Source: Pisolithus tinctorius
Lineage: Eukaryota > Basidiomycota > Agaricomycetes > Boletales > Pisolithaceae
DNA length: 64,000 bases
Reading direction: 5' to 3'
Assembly (NCBI GenBank): GCA_024663395.1
Contig: JANFAH010000111.1
Location: 50,586-114,585 of the forward strand
Each line of letters opens with the position of its first letter. The first letter of the stretch is position 1. Below, piece after piece: positions 42,388-54,226 of the stretch. The notes under the pieces are model-generated. The model did no database searches. It had not been told where the DNA came from and saw only the letters and a list, made by a program, of their open reading frames with translations. The translations under genes and the position numbers were made by a program.

Positions 42388-44090
42388 GCACCTACCGTGG
42401 CGCACCACTCCATGAAAAACGCTTCTACTTCCCTACCAGCAACCCAACGTTTCGTCCCATCTATTCCCCGCGATACGGATATTACTGATCCTGTAGACGC
42501 GGCCCGGCTAGTTTTGCCTCTGTTCTAGCCCTGCCCCCTTTGACCCTCCCAGATGTTGGCGCCCATCTTGACATGGACAACCTCGCGTGCGTTGGTCGTG
42601 TTTCCCCGTTTTCCCCGATGGTATTCCGTAAGACTGCTGTGGGGCAGCACCAGCGCATCCAATCGTCGACGTTTTCCTGGACTCTCTCGCTGATGTCATT
42701 GGATTCTCGCCAGAAGCAGGAATCTGGGTTGTTTCGGAGGCGGTGCGAATATATAGTATTCATTGGAAGGATGACACTGTCGAATCGTTTGCATCCCATC
42801 ACCTTCGTTCACATTTCTGAATATCCTCTCGCCGCGACTGTTCCTCCATCACATTACTGGGAACTTTATGGCCCCGCTTTTCTCTTGGTATGTCATCGAA
42901 AGTTGCGTTTGCGCTGCTCATAGCTCAGAGTACATCGTAAACAGGCAAGTTACGCGCGAAGATCATGAGACTGCAGTTCAAGGCAGCGAAAGTGAAGAGA
43001 TGCAGCCGAGGACAGTCATCGCTATTGTAGGGGCGATAGGTACGTTGTCTCTCCTTCGTTCCCTGCATTGGCCCCCCCAAACTTGGCTCGTTCCTTGGGC
43101 CCTTTCTGTGTCCTTGCATCGGTGGTTCCTCGTAGTTCTGTGGCTTTCCCAGCTGGGAATGGGTCGCTTGTGTGAACGATCATCTGTTTGCGCCACGAGT
43201 AGTAATGTTGGTGATTCGGAATGCTCTGTGGTTTCTGGATCTCCTATTCTCCAAATTCTCCCAATGTCCCATGACGCGACGTTTCGCATTCCTTGACAAC
43301 TAACTTATGCTTTCCACTTACAGCCTGCTTCGCATTACTGCTACTTGGTTTCTGGTTGGTCGCTCGGAAACCACGGTCCCTTCCCAGGCCCGGTCGCGAC
43401 CGTCCCAATGATCCCCCACAATCGCGTTGGAGGTGTTGTGACTTCAGCCAATGGTTTTTTCTACGGAGAGCCGGGAGTCCTGCCAATTCTCGCGACGTTG
43501 CAGTTCAAGCACCTGTTACCCTCCATCAAACCAATCCAAGGTCATCGCACGCAGCCCCTTCCCTCGCGCACACTCACATAACGGAGGAAACGGTCAATAA
43601 CTTCCACAGTGGGGCCTTCGACCTGGACGAAGAGATTGGGGAGTTCATGATGCAGCACGCTGGACGTACTGGGCTCGTGGGTGTCGACGGCACGGTCACA
43701 GATGTTGAGGGAGGTATTATGGGGAAAACCAAGAAGTCGGAGGTTGTAGATGGAGTCGTGACTTCCACCATTCGTACTAGCGGTTGATGTGTATGCTCAC
43801 AGCGGCTTTACGAGCTAGTTGGATGTTGTTTAAGAACGACGGGGTGGGGCGTAGCGGGTTCTGATAATCTCTGTACTGCAACAGACGCCACAAAATTTGT
43901 ACAGCACGTAGGGGCTGTACAGCCTAATATGGTAAAGACAGGAATAATTATTTTTAGGATAACTCCTGCAGCTGCTCCAGCGTCAATACCAAGTGGAAGC
44001 AAGTGTCTGCTACACCCGACGAGAGGTTGCTGGGTCTGACGAACAATAACATCTGTGCTCTGGGACGCCTACTTAGCAGCTAGGACACAA
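42388..44090 (+). pseudogene. Single-pass membrane-protein gene, duplicated unit 1
   Basis: A block sharing most of its length with 45690-47370. Legible coding pieces on the plus strand are FSPEAGIWVVSEAVRIYSIHW (around 42700), a transmembrane helix split by an intron (VIAIVGAIG at ~43018 and ACFALLLLGFWLVARKP at ~43325), and a tail with LDEEIGEFMMQHAGRTGLVG (~43625). The layout (outer domain, one helix, short cytoplasmic tail) resembles small fungal Mid2-like or mucin-like membrane proteins, but I recognise no family. The helix and the tail are in the same frame here, while unit 2 differs by an indel. No complete model could be built. Confidence 0.5.
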
Positions 44091-44363
44091 CGCGTCCCCT
44101 CCGAGTCGCGAGAACCACTTTCCGTTTTAAGACTTTCATACTTCACATTATTGTTGGTTGCGCAAATTAGCTCTCGCGCCCTTATGCTTATTGTATTTAC
44201 AGTGTCTCGCACTCGTGTGCGTGTTTTTTATTACTTACGAAGAATGTAGCGCGTCTCACAACGAGACCACCCTTGTCATGTAAACTCCGGGTTCAACACC
44301 CGAGTGTCTTAGTATTGTTATACTTAGCAGTATTTAGTCTCGCATAGTAGACTTGTCACCTCA

Positions 44364-45261
44364 GACGTTGTCGCTACTAGCGCGCGACTGAGGTGAGCAC
44401 GAGTATCTTTTTACCTTTCATTCACTATACTTATTTTCGCACCTAGCTTACAGCAGGGTCCGAATCGATAGACCAGAATTAACCAATTCCCACATAAGCG
44501 CTTTTTGTTTAGTTTTGAAATGTAGCCAAATAATGGCGTTGAATCACGCGTCCGAAATTACCAAAAATGAACCATGCTGTGCTCCAGTTGCCTCTCACCC
44601 ACCATGCCCCTTTCCCTTGTGACCTATGCAGTACCGGCATGCCGCAATGTCTGGGTCACTATAGTACTTTCAGTAGTACATGAAGTGTAGAGTCTGAGTA
44701 CAGATTTCGAAGGGTTTCAAGACCCGTAAAATAGCTACTATTAGCACCCCGAAATTCGTAACGTTTTTTTGGTCAGCCGCAATTATCATATTTTGGGTCT
44801 CAGCACTGTACTCCGCTGCTCCGCAACTCCGAAGTACCGCCATGTGCAATGTCACGAGCCTGATGCCCTCGGATTTACAGGGTGAACGGGCTTGATTTTG
44901 TCAGACAGTCCAGCACGTTCCTGTCTGTTGCTTTGCGTACGGGCGCGAGCGCGGTACACAAGGTGCCTGCCGTGCAAACCCGTAAAATAGCTACTATTAG
45001 TTGTACACTTGTAATTCTACACTGGTGTGATTCAACACTGTAGCGGTATGGTGTAGTTCGCGCTAATGTTTGGCCACCAAACAAAAAGTGCTCATGTGAG
45101 TATCGCAAACGAGGTATAGTGCGCGCCATTGTTTGGCTGCATTCCAAGACTAAAGGAAAGCGCTTGTGTGCGTTGGTCCATTCTGGTCTATCGATATGGA
45201 GCCTGCTGTATTTCGTATAGGTGAATACAATAGACGTTGTCGCCACTAGCGCGCGACTGAG
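44364..45261. repeat. 29-bp direct repeats flanking the TIR element
   Basis: GACGTTGTCGCTACTAGCGC with nine further bases is at 44364-44392 and, with one mismatch, at 45233-45261. They bracket the TIR element (57 bp left of it, 23 bp right). Unit 2 lacks both the element and these repeats between its membrane-protein gene and MSP1, so the whole 44090-45285 block is an insertion or was lost from unit 2. Confidence 0.8.
44451..45208. mobile_element. Non-autonomous TIR transposon, TA flanks (copy 3)
   Basis: The left end CAGCAGGGTCCGAATCGATAG and the right end read in reverse CAGCAGGCTCCATATCGATAG begin ~90-bp inverted repeats that continue through GACCAGAAT, CACA(T/C)AAGCGCTTT and AGCCAAA(T/C)AATGGCG. 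TA dinucleotides flank both ends, the target duplication of Tc1/mariner (IS630) elements. The interior has a 23-bp direct repeat (44722-44744 and 44978-45000) but no transposase frame. Two 372-bp relatives lie at 22787 and 29275. Confidence 0.75.
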
Positions 45262-45285
45262 CTTATTTCTTATAGGAATATCTAT

Positions 45286-45689
45286 AATAATGCAAAACGC
45301 ATCGTTCTCGACGGTAAATTCGTCGTCCGCCCTGGATGTTCAAAACTCGGGACGCCTTGATCGGTTTCTGACATTCTCCCCCAGTTGCGCTTTTCGTCGC
45401 TTCTCAGGTATGCCTGCTCGCCTCGTTTCTGTCAATGACAGGAAAGTTGACCGATTCGGTTGTGCACTTATTCCGGGCTGCCGTCTTCTACGCAATACGA
45501 GTAGGTGGATGATCCTCACTGCACTTCTCTACTAGGACTTCAGGACCTTCACATTGACTTGTCTCATCAATTCCATGCTAGTAGTTCTTGTCCGTTGCCT
45601 AACTAACATATTTATAGTGGCCAATGGACCGACATCCTATGGACAAAGATGCGGAGAAACGCCGCACGGAGGTGATGAAGAAACTTGGC
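45286..45689 (+). pseudogene. Duplicated 5' end of MSP1
   Basis: Near-identical to 47385-47780, the start of intact MSP1, beginning ATGCAAAACGCATC and running through the codons for [13 protein letters not shown]. It ends abruptly inside that exon and is joined to the first base of the second membrane-protein unit. It is a partial copy left by tandem duplication and cannot encode the ATPase. Confidence 0.85.
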
Positions 45690-47370
45690 GACCTACGTGG
45701 CGCATCACACCATGAAAACGTTTCTACTTCCCTACCAGCAACCCAACGTTTCGTCCCATCTATTCCCCACGATACGGATATTACTGATCCTGTAGACGCG
45801 ACCCGACTAGTTTTGCCTCTGTTCTAGCCCTGCCCCCTTTGGCCCTCCCAGATGTTGGCGCCCATCTTGACATGGACAACCTCGCGTGCGTTGGTCGTGT
45901 TTCCCCGTTTTCCCCGATGGTATTCCGTAAGTCTACTGTGGGGTAGCACCAGCGCATCCAACCGTTGACGTTTTCCTGGACTCTCACTGATATCATTGGA
46001 TTCTCGCCAGAAGCAGGAATCTGGGTCGTTTCAGAGGCGGTGCGAGTATATAGTATTCATTCGAAGGATGACACTCTCGAGTCGTTTACATCCCATCACC
46101 TTCCTTCACATTTCTGAATATCCTCTCGCCGCGACTGTTCCTCCATCACATTACTGGGAACTTTATGACGCCACTTTTCTCTCGGCGTGTAATCGAAAGT
46201 TGCGTTTGCGCTGCTCATAGCTCAGAGTACATCGTAAACAGGCAAGTTACGCGCGAAGATCATGAGACTGCAATTCAAGGCAGCGAAAGTGGAGAGATGC
46301 AGTCGAGGACAGTCATCGCTATCGTAGGGGCGATAGGTACGTTGTCTCTCCTTCGTTCCCTGCATTGGCCCCCCCCCCCCCCAAACTTGGCTCGTTCCTT
46401 GGGTCCTTTTTGTGTCCTTGCATCGGTGGTTCCTCGTAGTTCTGTGGCTTTCCCAGCTAGGAATGGGTCGCTTGTGTGAACGATCATCTGTTCGCGCCAC
46501 GAGTAGTAATGTCGGCGATTCGGAACGCTCTGTGGCTTCTGGATCTCCTGTCCTCCAAATTCTCCCAATGTCCCGTGACGCGACGTTTCGCATTCCTTGA
46601 CAACTAACTTATGCTTTCCACTTACAGCCTGCTTCGCTTTACTGCTACTTGGTTTCTGGTTGATCGCTCGGAAACCACAGTCCTTCCCAGGCCCGGTGGT
46701 GACTGCCCCAATGATCCCCCACAACCGCGTTGGAGGTGTTGTGACTTCAGCCGATGGTTTTGTCTACGGAGAGCCGGGAGTCCTGCCAATTCTGGCCACA
46801 TTGCAGTTCAAGCACCTGTTACCCTCCATCCTACCAATCCAAGGTTATCGCACGCAGCCCCTTCGCTCGCGCATACTCCCATAACGGAGGAGACGCTCAA
46901 TAACTCCCACAGTGGGATCTTCGACCTGGACGAAGAGATTGGGGAGTTCATGATGCAGCACGCTGGACGTACTGGGCTCGTGGGTGTCGACGGCACAGTC
47001 ACAGATATTGAAGGAGGTATTATGGGGAAAACCAAGAAGTCGGAAGTTGTAGATGGGGTCGTGACTTCCACCATTCGTACTAGCGGTGATGTGTATGCTC
47101 ACAGTGGCTTTACGAGGTAGTTGGATGTCGTTTAAGAACCGTTCGGTACTGCAACAGATGCCACAAGAATTGTAGGGCAGGTACGGCACGTAGGGGCTGT
47201 ACAGCCTAATATGGTAAAGACAGGAATAATTATTTTTGGGATAACTCCTCCAGCGTCAATACTATTACCAAGTGGAAGCAAGTGTCTGCTACACCCGACG
47301 AGAGGTTGCTGTGTCTGACGAACAACAACATCTGTGCTCTGGGACACCCACGGAGCAGCTAGGACACAAT
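45690..47370 (+). pseudogene. Single-pass membrane-protein gene, duplicated unit 2
   Basis: Second copy of the 42388-44090 block. The legible pieces are the same: FSPEAGIWVVSEAVRVYSIHS (~46015), VIAIVGAIG (~46315), the helix FALLLLGFWLIARKP (~46635) and LDEEIGEFMMQHAGRTGLVG (~46930). In this copy the helix is followed in frame by MIPHNRVGGVV, whereas the acidic tail lies in a different frame, so one of the copies has an indel at ~43380/46685. A run of 14-15 C near 46371 replaces 7 C in unit 1. It lies directly upstream of intact MSP1. Confidence 0.5.
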
Positions 47371-47384
47371 GAGCTCGTCGACTA

Positions 47385-49066
47385 ATGCAAAACGCATCAT
47401 TCTCGACGGTAAGTTCTTCGTCCGCCCTGAATATTCAAAACTCGGGACGCCTTGATCGGTTTCTGACATTCTCCCCCACTTCCAGTTGCGCTTTTCGTCG
47501 CTTCTCAGGTATGCTTGCTCACCTCGTTTCTGTCAATGACTGGCAAGTTGACCGATTCGGTTGTGCACTTATTCCAGGCTGCCGTCTTCTACGCCATACG
47601 AGTAGGTGGATGATCCTCACTGCACATCTCTACCACGACTTCAGCACCACTCGTCTCATCAATTCCATGCTAGCAGTTCTTGTCCGTTGCCTAACTAACA
47701 TGTTTATAGTGGCTAATGGACCGACATCCTACGGACAAAGATGCGGAGAAACGCCGCACAGAGGTGATGAAGAAACTTGGCCATCACAACCTTAAATTAG
47801 ATGATTACGAACGTGCGTCCAGTCGAGCAGTACAAATCCGCTCTGTTTTAATGGTTTTTTTCCCCTTCGTTTCCAGGTACTATTGCCTTAGAAGTCGTGC
47901 ACCCTGACCACATCGTCGTTGGCTTTGAAGGTAAGCACTAGTGATCGAAACTGCTTTGGCGTAGTGTGCCCTTTTGCGAACGTCAGTCATGACGATTTCC
48001 TGAACAGACATCGGTGGTCTTGATTCCATCATCTCCTCGCTTCGCGAATCAATAATTTATCCCCTTCTCTACCCAACTCTATTCACTTCCACATCCTCCT
48101 TGCTGGGTGCTCCTAAAGGTGTCTTGCTTTATGGCCCACCCGGATGCGGCAAGACAATGTTGGCACGCGCGCTCGCCAAAGAATCCGGAGCAACGTTCAT
48201 CAATGTCGCTGCCTCGGTACTGACAAATAAATGGTTTGGCGAGTCAAACAAGCTCGTCGCAGCGCTCTTCAGCCTCGCACGAAAAGTTCAGCCAGCCATC
48301 ATCTTTGTCGATGAGATAGATACTTTCCTCCGCGAGAGGCGATCCGACGACCACGAGGTTATGGGAATGATGAAGGCAGAGTTTATGACGTGGGTTTTCG
48401 TCGTTCCCATGGCCCTAAACATTATTTTAACTTTTCTCTCAAAAAAATTTCTTCTGCAACTTTAACTGACCGGCTCGCAGCTCGTGGGATGGGTTGCTAT
48501 CCGGCTCGGATAGGATCCTTGTGCTAGGCGCAACAAATCGCCCTATGGATATTGACCCTGCTATCTTGCGTCGCATGCCCAAACGTTTTGCTATTGGGCT
48601 TCCTGACACGGAGCAACGTTTCAAGATATTGTCCCTTGTACGTTGACCACGTAATTTGCACCAGGAACATGGCAGCTGATCAAACACCACTACATTCGCA
48701 TAACCGCAGATGCTGAAAGGTACGAAACTGGACCCCTCGTTTTCGATGCGGGCTCTTGCTGCACAAACGACTGGATTCTCTGGATCGGACCTTCGCGAGC
48801 TTTGTCGCAACGCAGCTATGGTGCCCATACGGCACTGCATGCGGACGATGGCGTTCGACGGGGAGACGATGAAGAGGATAGAAATGGAAGGGTTCAACAT
48901 GCGACCGTTGACGATGAATGATTTCTACGAAGCGGAGGGATCAACATTGTCTTTCCCGGACCCAGATGACGAACCACTGCCGAACGGGATAACAGGACCT
49001 CTGGAGCTGCGAACCGAGGAGCTCATGAGAGGGAACATAAATGGCCAGCAAACACCCCCTACATAG
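47385..49066 (+). CDS. MSP1: AAA+ ATPase of the mitochondrial outer membrane
   Basis: Exons read with confidence: 47710-47812, 47877-47930, 48008-48389, 48481-48637 and 48710-49066. The N-terminal exons (from ATGCAAAACGC at 47385, with the hydrophobic [21 protein letters not shown]) are probable but their joins are unsure. The domain order is [23 protein letters not shown], Walker A GPPGCGKT, pore-loop KWFGESNKL, Walker [27 protein letters not shown] (arginine fingers) and [17 protein letters not shown]1/ATAD1 extracts mislocalised tail-anchored proteins from the mitochondrial outer membrane. Its 5' part is also present in truncated form at 45286. Confidence 0.9.
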
Positions 49067-49997
49067 ATTGCGATGGATGGATGGCGTGACTTGGAGGCTG
49101 ACGCTTGAAAACAGGCTTGTATCTTGAGTGGCAATACCGTATTGTATTATGGCGTTTTAATGGTGTTAAACGCTTCTATCGACATTCACTACTCCTTCGC
49201 TTCTTGTGTGCAGACTGAAAACATGGAATGAATCAACAATGTTAATGAGGGTTGCCGATCTTCGTACGGTGCCAGTCAATATGATGATATCGTAACTGTG
49301 AGTACTCTTCCTGATTGATTTGGGCCCCAGCAGAACTCTCTAATTTCTATGGCGACAAGAGAGTTATCATCTGTTGCGGTTCTCACCAGTAAGTAAGTTC
49401 TGCTGATTACCACTGCTGTCACCCGCAAGCAAAATCGACCGAATCAGGTAAGGTGTTGTTCTCACCGTGATACTGAAAGAACTAGAAGTCGTCGCTTAGT
49501 GCTATGTATCAGTTGCATGCAAAACTCGACTGCTTTGGCAGGAAATTACTTAGCTCTTACATGTGGGCCACTGGTGCTACCGAGTGAAGTTTCGAGGGCA
49601 CTTCCGCTTTCGCTTCACTCGAGTTCGTCTTGAGGTGATGTGCGCCCAGGATTGATGGTCTCCAATACCCGATTTCCTCGCACTGTAGGCTTGAGCTTCG
49701 TCTGATAGGTTTCACAGGTTTGCAACAATTTTTTTATTTCAAAGTAGAGCGTTAGTTCGTGGGTTCTCATGTCACTCCGCGGTCTATAACATGGGGACTA
49801 TCATTACATACTAATCCCCCTTGTCACAGACAGGGGTATTGCCAGTAACACTGTTATCATGCTTGGGTCCTGCCAACGAACCATGCGCCTATCAGCTCAA
49901 CAATATTTAACTTCTGCCTATTTCGACTCAAAGCCAGTACGTCCCCCCCCCCCTTACACCTCCTCTCACACTGCTTAGGCTTGCTTCATTACACATC
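49067..49997. other. Intergenic region upstream of 7TM-A
   Basis: No gene. The part from ~49575 matches 53840-54220 upstream of 7TM-B (block CTTTCGCTTCA...CAACAATTTTTTT), so it is probably duplicated promoter DNA. A C-run lies at 49945-49955. Confidence 0.5.
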
Positions 49998-51260
49998 ATG
50001 ATAAACCTAGGTGTGATAGAGAAAGCGAGAGGTAAGCTGCATTAACTACATTGTTTCTCACGAGGCCTGGTTGACCAAGCACGCAGTTCACAGTGGGAAC
50101 TACGGTTTTACAGGTGGTCGGGTTGTTGTTGGCCGTCTTTCGGTTTTGGTTCCGATATCGAATACAACGGCTGTGGTGGGAAGACGCCTGGGCGTTCGCC
50201 GCCTTCCTCTTTGCGATCACTTACCTGACGGGAACGTGGTTGGATGTCTTGTATCGTACATCACACGTTTTGTGCTTCAAGGGGCCGGTCTCATCTTATT
50301 TCCAGGGAAACCGACCTCAACGGTCGGGTTTTGGATGTACGTTTTCTCATTCAACCCGGTGATATGGTACGAGATAGCTTCTTCTCAATACTGCAAATCT
50401 AAGGATCACCGCGGAAAGGCTCGTGCGCCACAGTACATTATTCACCGTTGCACGGATTATCTATCCGTCTCTGACACTGAGAAGAATGGTGTTGGCAATA
50501 GGATTGCTGTTCTTCCTGTTGTTTATCTCCTTCATGACAGCAAAGTTATGGTATTATTGCCATGACTTGAGCTGGATGAACAATACTTTGTACTTTGGAA
50601 ATGCACTCCTCCCCTTGGGCACCAATTTGACTATCTTTGAATTGACGAGTGAGTTTGGCCAGTCGATATTCATTATGTTTATCCCCCTCTGACAGCGCAA
50701 CGTAGCTGATTTCATCACCGACGCAATCCTCATTGCTTTACCCATTAGGTTCCTATGGAGCGTCAAACTACCGACGCGACAGCGACGAATGATCCTGTTG
50801 ATTTTCGCATCGGGTATCACGATCACGCTCGCCGCTATCTTCCGTGCCACATGTCAGCTCCTGGGTCTCAATCTGATCGTTTCTTTAGTCATGGATGCTG
50901 AGGTGAGAGCACGCCATGTTGTTGAATTTCCTTCTTCAGCTCCGTAAACCCGCTTTTGTTCGCACCCAGATCGCATTTTCTACCATCATGTGCAACTTAC
51001 TTGTTTTCGTGACGTTCCTCTATCGTTACAGTCGTTCAGCATCTCCTCCTCCCTCGACCGACTCTGATGAGAATGACGACTATACTACACCGGTCCGGCC
51101 TCGTCAGACCACCCAGCTTCTGACAATGGTTGAAGTGGGCGGCTCGGATTACTGTTCAGATGACGCGACGTCTACGTGGAGAGACGGTTGTAGTAGCCAA
51201 GCAACCTCTGGCACGCACAGCTCCTCGGAACAACAACAACCTGAAAAAACCTCAAGTTAA
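49998..51260 (+). CDS. Rhodopsin-like seven-helix membrane protein, copy A
   Basis: ATG at 49998 starts MINLGVIEKAR; a GTAAGC donor and CACAG acceptor lead into VGTTVLQVVGLLLAVFRFWF. Further segments are RLWWEDAWAFAAFLFAITYL, TVGFWMYVFSFNPVIW, ARIIYPSLTLRRMVLAIG with LLFFLLFISFMTAKLWYYC, DFITDAILIALPIRFLWSVKL, RRMILLIFASGITITLAAIF and TIMCNLLVFVTFLYRY, giving seven helices. The tail is Ser/Thr-rich and acidic (DSDENDDYTTPVR). LWWEDAWA and the PIRFLWSVKLP segment recall the fungal rhodopsin-domain/PTH11-like proteins. Ligand unknown. Five introns of ~50-70 nt could be placed and the frame is intact. It lies in tandem with copy B. Confidence 0.75.
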
Positions 51261-52827
51261 TCTTATCCTGCCGCTTCTCGTGTCCGCCCCCGCCTATTTA
51301 TTCATCCAAAAGGCGCAGTTCGACCTAAATAGGGAACTAGCTCTTGAGTCTTAACGTTTTGTTGCCCATATCAGCAAGCAAATAGATGTTTTAGATCTGT
51401 CACCGACTGGTCGTGACCGTGATTCCACCATTCCCTGTCCCCCTGATGCACTGTCATATGCTTACAGTTCTCAAGTCGAGTTTTGCTTTCGCTCTGGTCT
51501 CGGTTTCCCCACCACACCAGCATGTTGTCTCGATAACTCCGCGCCTTTACCTCGTGTTCCGATGTACACCGCACAAAGAGGGAAGGGGGGAAAAACTATG
51601 TAGAGTCCATAATAGGGTATTCCTGTATGAGTGGTGTCATTAATTATGTACACATTCGCTGGCAGAAGTCCGCCGCAACCATGCTTGAATCAGAATATGC
51701 CTGGTGATCTGATCTACGACGTCAGACACTTCTGGTTAGTTATCCCGTAAGCATCGTTGTTAGGGGCAATTGAACGTTGGAAAATGACAAGAAAGCACTT
51801 GGCGCACTTGACAGGGGCAACAGTTAACTCCATTTCTGCAGAACGCGTTATTACCCTGCTTGTCAGCTAGTAACACCTCTTAGTTTTTGCGCCCGTTCGG
51901 CGCGAACACTTTTTACTGTGTGGAGACTCCAATCCGCAAATTCAATTGCAGACAAAAGATCGCGGCACCGATAACCCCTGCGTCTGGCAACCATCCCATC
52001 ATCATGTGGCACTTGCGGCGGCGGCGTAGTCCAGGGCCCCACCTCTCCTTTTTCACTATCATCCCGAAAATACGATTTAGTGAATGTAACTGCCAGCTAA
52101 AAGTTCGAGGGTCATCAAACAGTCGAGACGATACTTACTCGCGCAGCCCTTTCGTATCTGCCAGCGCTACGAACCCGCATTACGGGACAGGTAGCTCTGT
52201 TGGTTGACCGGATCCAACATATATGAGTTCATCCTGCCCCCAGGATACATGTATGGACAGACACTGTCATCTGAAACCTCCTGATGCCACGGAAATACAT
52301 ACATGAATTTTGTCAAGGGACAGCAAGGCTGTCAGGAGTTCACGTCCTGTAACGAAATCCACAGTTGAATAGTGTAGTTCAATGCCTTGGTCAGTTATAG
52401 AAACTGAACCTTGAAGGGTGACATGAAGGCGAGGCCGCCTCTTCGCGCGTCCGCGCCAATTCTCGGTACTTCAGCCGTACCAAGCATGACCGGTGACCAA
52501 GAATGAAATCGGTGCATTGATCAAATATGCATAAGAATGGATGTATTCCGGGCCCAGATCACTGTGCCTGTTTCTCATGATCTTACTAACTTGTGGGACC
52601 AGAGAGGGGGGTGTTCAAACAGCGACTGAAGTTTAACTTATGTGTAGGTCACGGTAGTTTAGGCATGGTGACCACGACGATGACTCACCGGTTGTGCCAC
52701 CCTAGAAGCCCGGCGGATGCCCTCAAGGCAGCACCCGCGAAAAGAGGAAATAGGTATTGTGAATTCCTAGTTATCAGTGATTCTCCATCCCGCCCAGACA
52801 AAATGTGAATACAATCGTAGTACCGAC
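51261..52827. other. Spacer between the two 7TM copies, first part
   Basis: No gene recognised. 52560-52740 resembles 55770-55890 downstream of copy B (shared GGTGTTCAAACAG and GGCATGGTGA blocks), so the duplicated unit extends past the genes. Confidence 0.45.
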
Positions 52828-52829
52828 CT

Positions 52830-53465
52830 AGATGATGTTGTGCCAGACATGAGTCACCAAGATTAACGATGACAAAAACTTCGAGTATTCGCGACTCCGC
52901 GAGTGTGCGGAAGTTGTCGTCCGAACGCAGTGAGGCTTGGAACTATTCGGACTCAGGTGAAAATTCCAAGCATGTGCATTACATAATGGGCCCGACTTCT
53001 TCACATGTCCAGGAGCTTGCCTACAAAACTTTGGGTTTAGAGTTGTGCCAAAGCGAATCACGCGGCTAACGCGACCCCCAGGCGCCTGGGTGATCATCTA
53101 GATGAGTGCTGAACGGGAAATTCATTTTTGCACACCAAACCAAACCCAAAGTTTGGTATTCACATTTGCTCACCGGGGGCCTTTTTGTTGCGTCATTTTT
53201 TTTTAAGTTTCCACCCTTGTCTGAAACTTTGAAGTTTAGCCCGTGTCAACGCCGATTGGAGTATTCACCCGAGTCCAGCCACCCACGAACTCAAAAGTAC
53301 ATAAGTACAGCCTCACATTCAAACAGCAAATGCAAGCTGTACAGGAAAACTTGAGGTTTTCGCCACCTTGTGGACCTTCGAGCGAACTTGAAGTTCCGTG
53401 AGGTCACAGGCTGCAAACTAATTTAATCTTCGCGATTCAAATATTCACGTCTGGCACAACATTTA
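52830..53465. mobile_element. Possible TIR element (MITE)
   Basis: Imperfect inverted ends: the left reads CTAGATGATGTTGTGCCAGAC near 52830, and the right reads ATGTTGTGCCAGACGTGA in reverse from about 53465, each followed by a similar AGATTAA word. The 14-base core ATGTTGTGCCAGAC is perfect. No transposase is visible, and a target duplication could not be established. Confidence 0.45.
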
Positions 53466-53469
53466 GGTT

Positions 53470-54226
53470 GGCATTACTAATATTGCAATCCTCATTGCAA
53501 GTCTCAAAGGTCGAGCCTATGCAAGCAGCTGAATCACGTAATAGGTTGCTTTCCTCTGGTTCGAACCCCTGAACTCTCCAGCGTGTACGGTATACGCTAC
53601 GACAAGTACGGAACTGCGACTAAGGATTGCAAAAACCGACCCGTGATCCTATCAAGGGTCGTATCGCGCGCCCCAGACTAGTTTCACCAAATCGCGGCAA
53701 GAATGTGCTCTGCGACTATGCAGCAACAGACTACAGTAAGAGTAGTTTTCTGCTTCGTTTCTAAGGAAATTGAAACGGTTATTTCCGAATGAATCGTTCA
53801 GCGCTCACCTGCCGGTGATACTCACTGCACTGGGTGAAAATTTTTGACAGCAGTCTCGCTTTCGCTTCAGTGACCCCGAGTTCGTTGTGATGCTGATGCG
53901 GTGGCCCACACCCAGGATTGCCGCGCATAGGTTTGCACTTCGTCTGAGATGCACTGGACTCGCGGGGCCCAGGCGCAACAATTTTTTTTCAGCTCTCGGG
54001 ACTCACGTTACCCTGCTTTCACCAGCGGAAGTAACCTGGGGACATCAGTATTACATATCACGCTTTCGTCACAATCATCATGCTTGCGACGTCTCGGACG
54101 CTCAGCACTGAGCCAAGCGCATGTAGGCTGTCAGTTTATTAGCAGCAGCATCAGCATCTGCTTGTTGCGACTCAGTTGTTCGTGTTTCCCGCTCTTCCTC
54201 TCACATTCCTTGCTGCACTCTACATT
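53470..54226. other. Spacer upstream of 7TM-B
   Basis: The right half (from ~53840) is the duplicated upstream region of 7TM-A. Minus strand 53558-53567 holds GGTTCGAACC, a Pol III B-box-like sequence, but no cloverleaf can be folded around it. Confidence 0.4.

Noticed and set aside
53520..53620. tRNA or SINE gene on the minus strand around the B-box-like GGTTCGAACC
   Set aside because: The arms around the motif do not form acceptor, D or anticodon stems of normal length, and the T-stem pairs only two bases; no terminator T-run follows.
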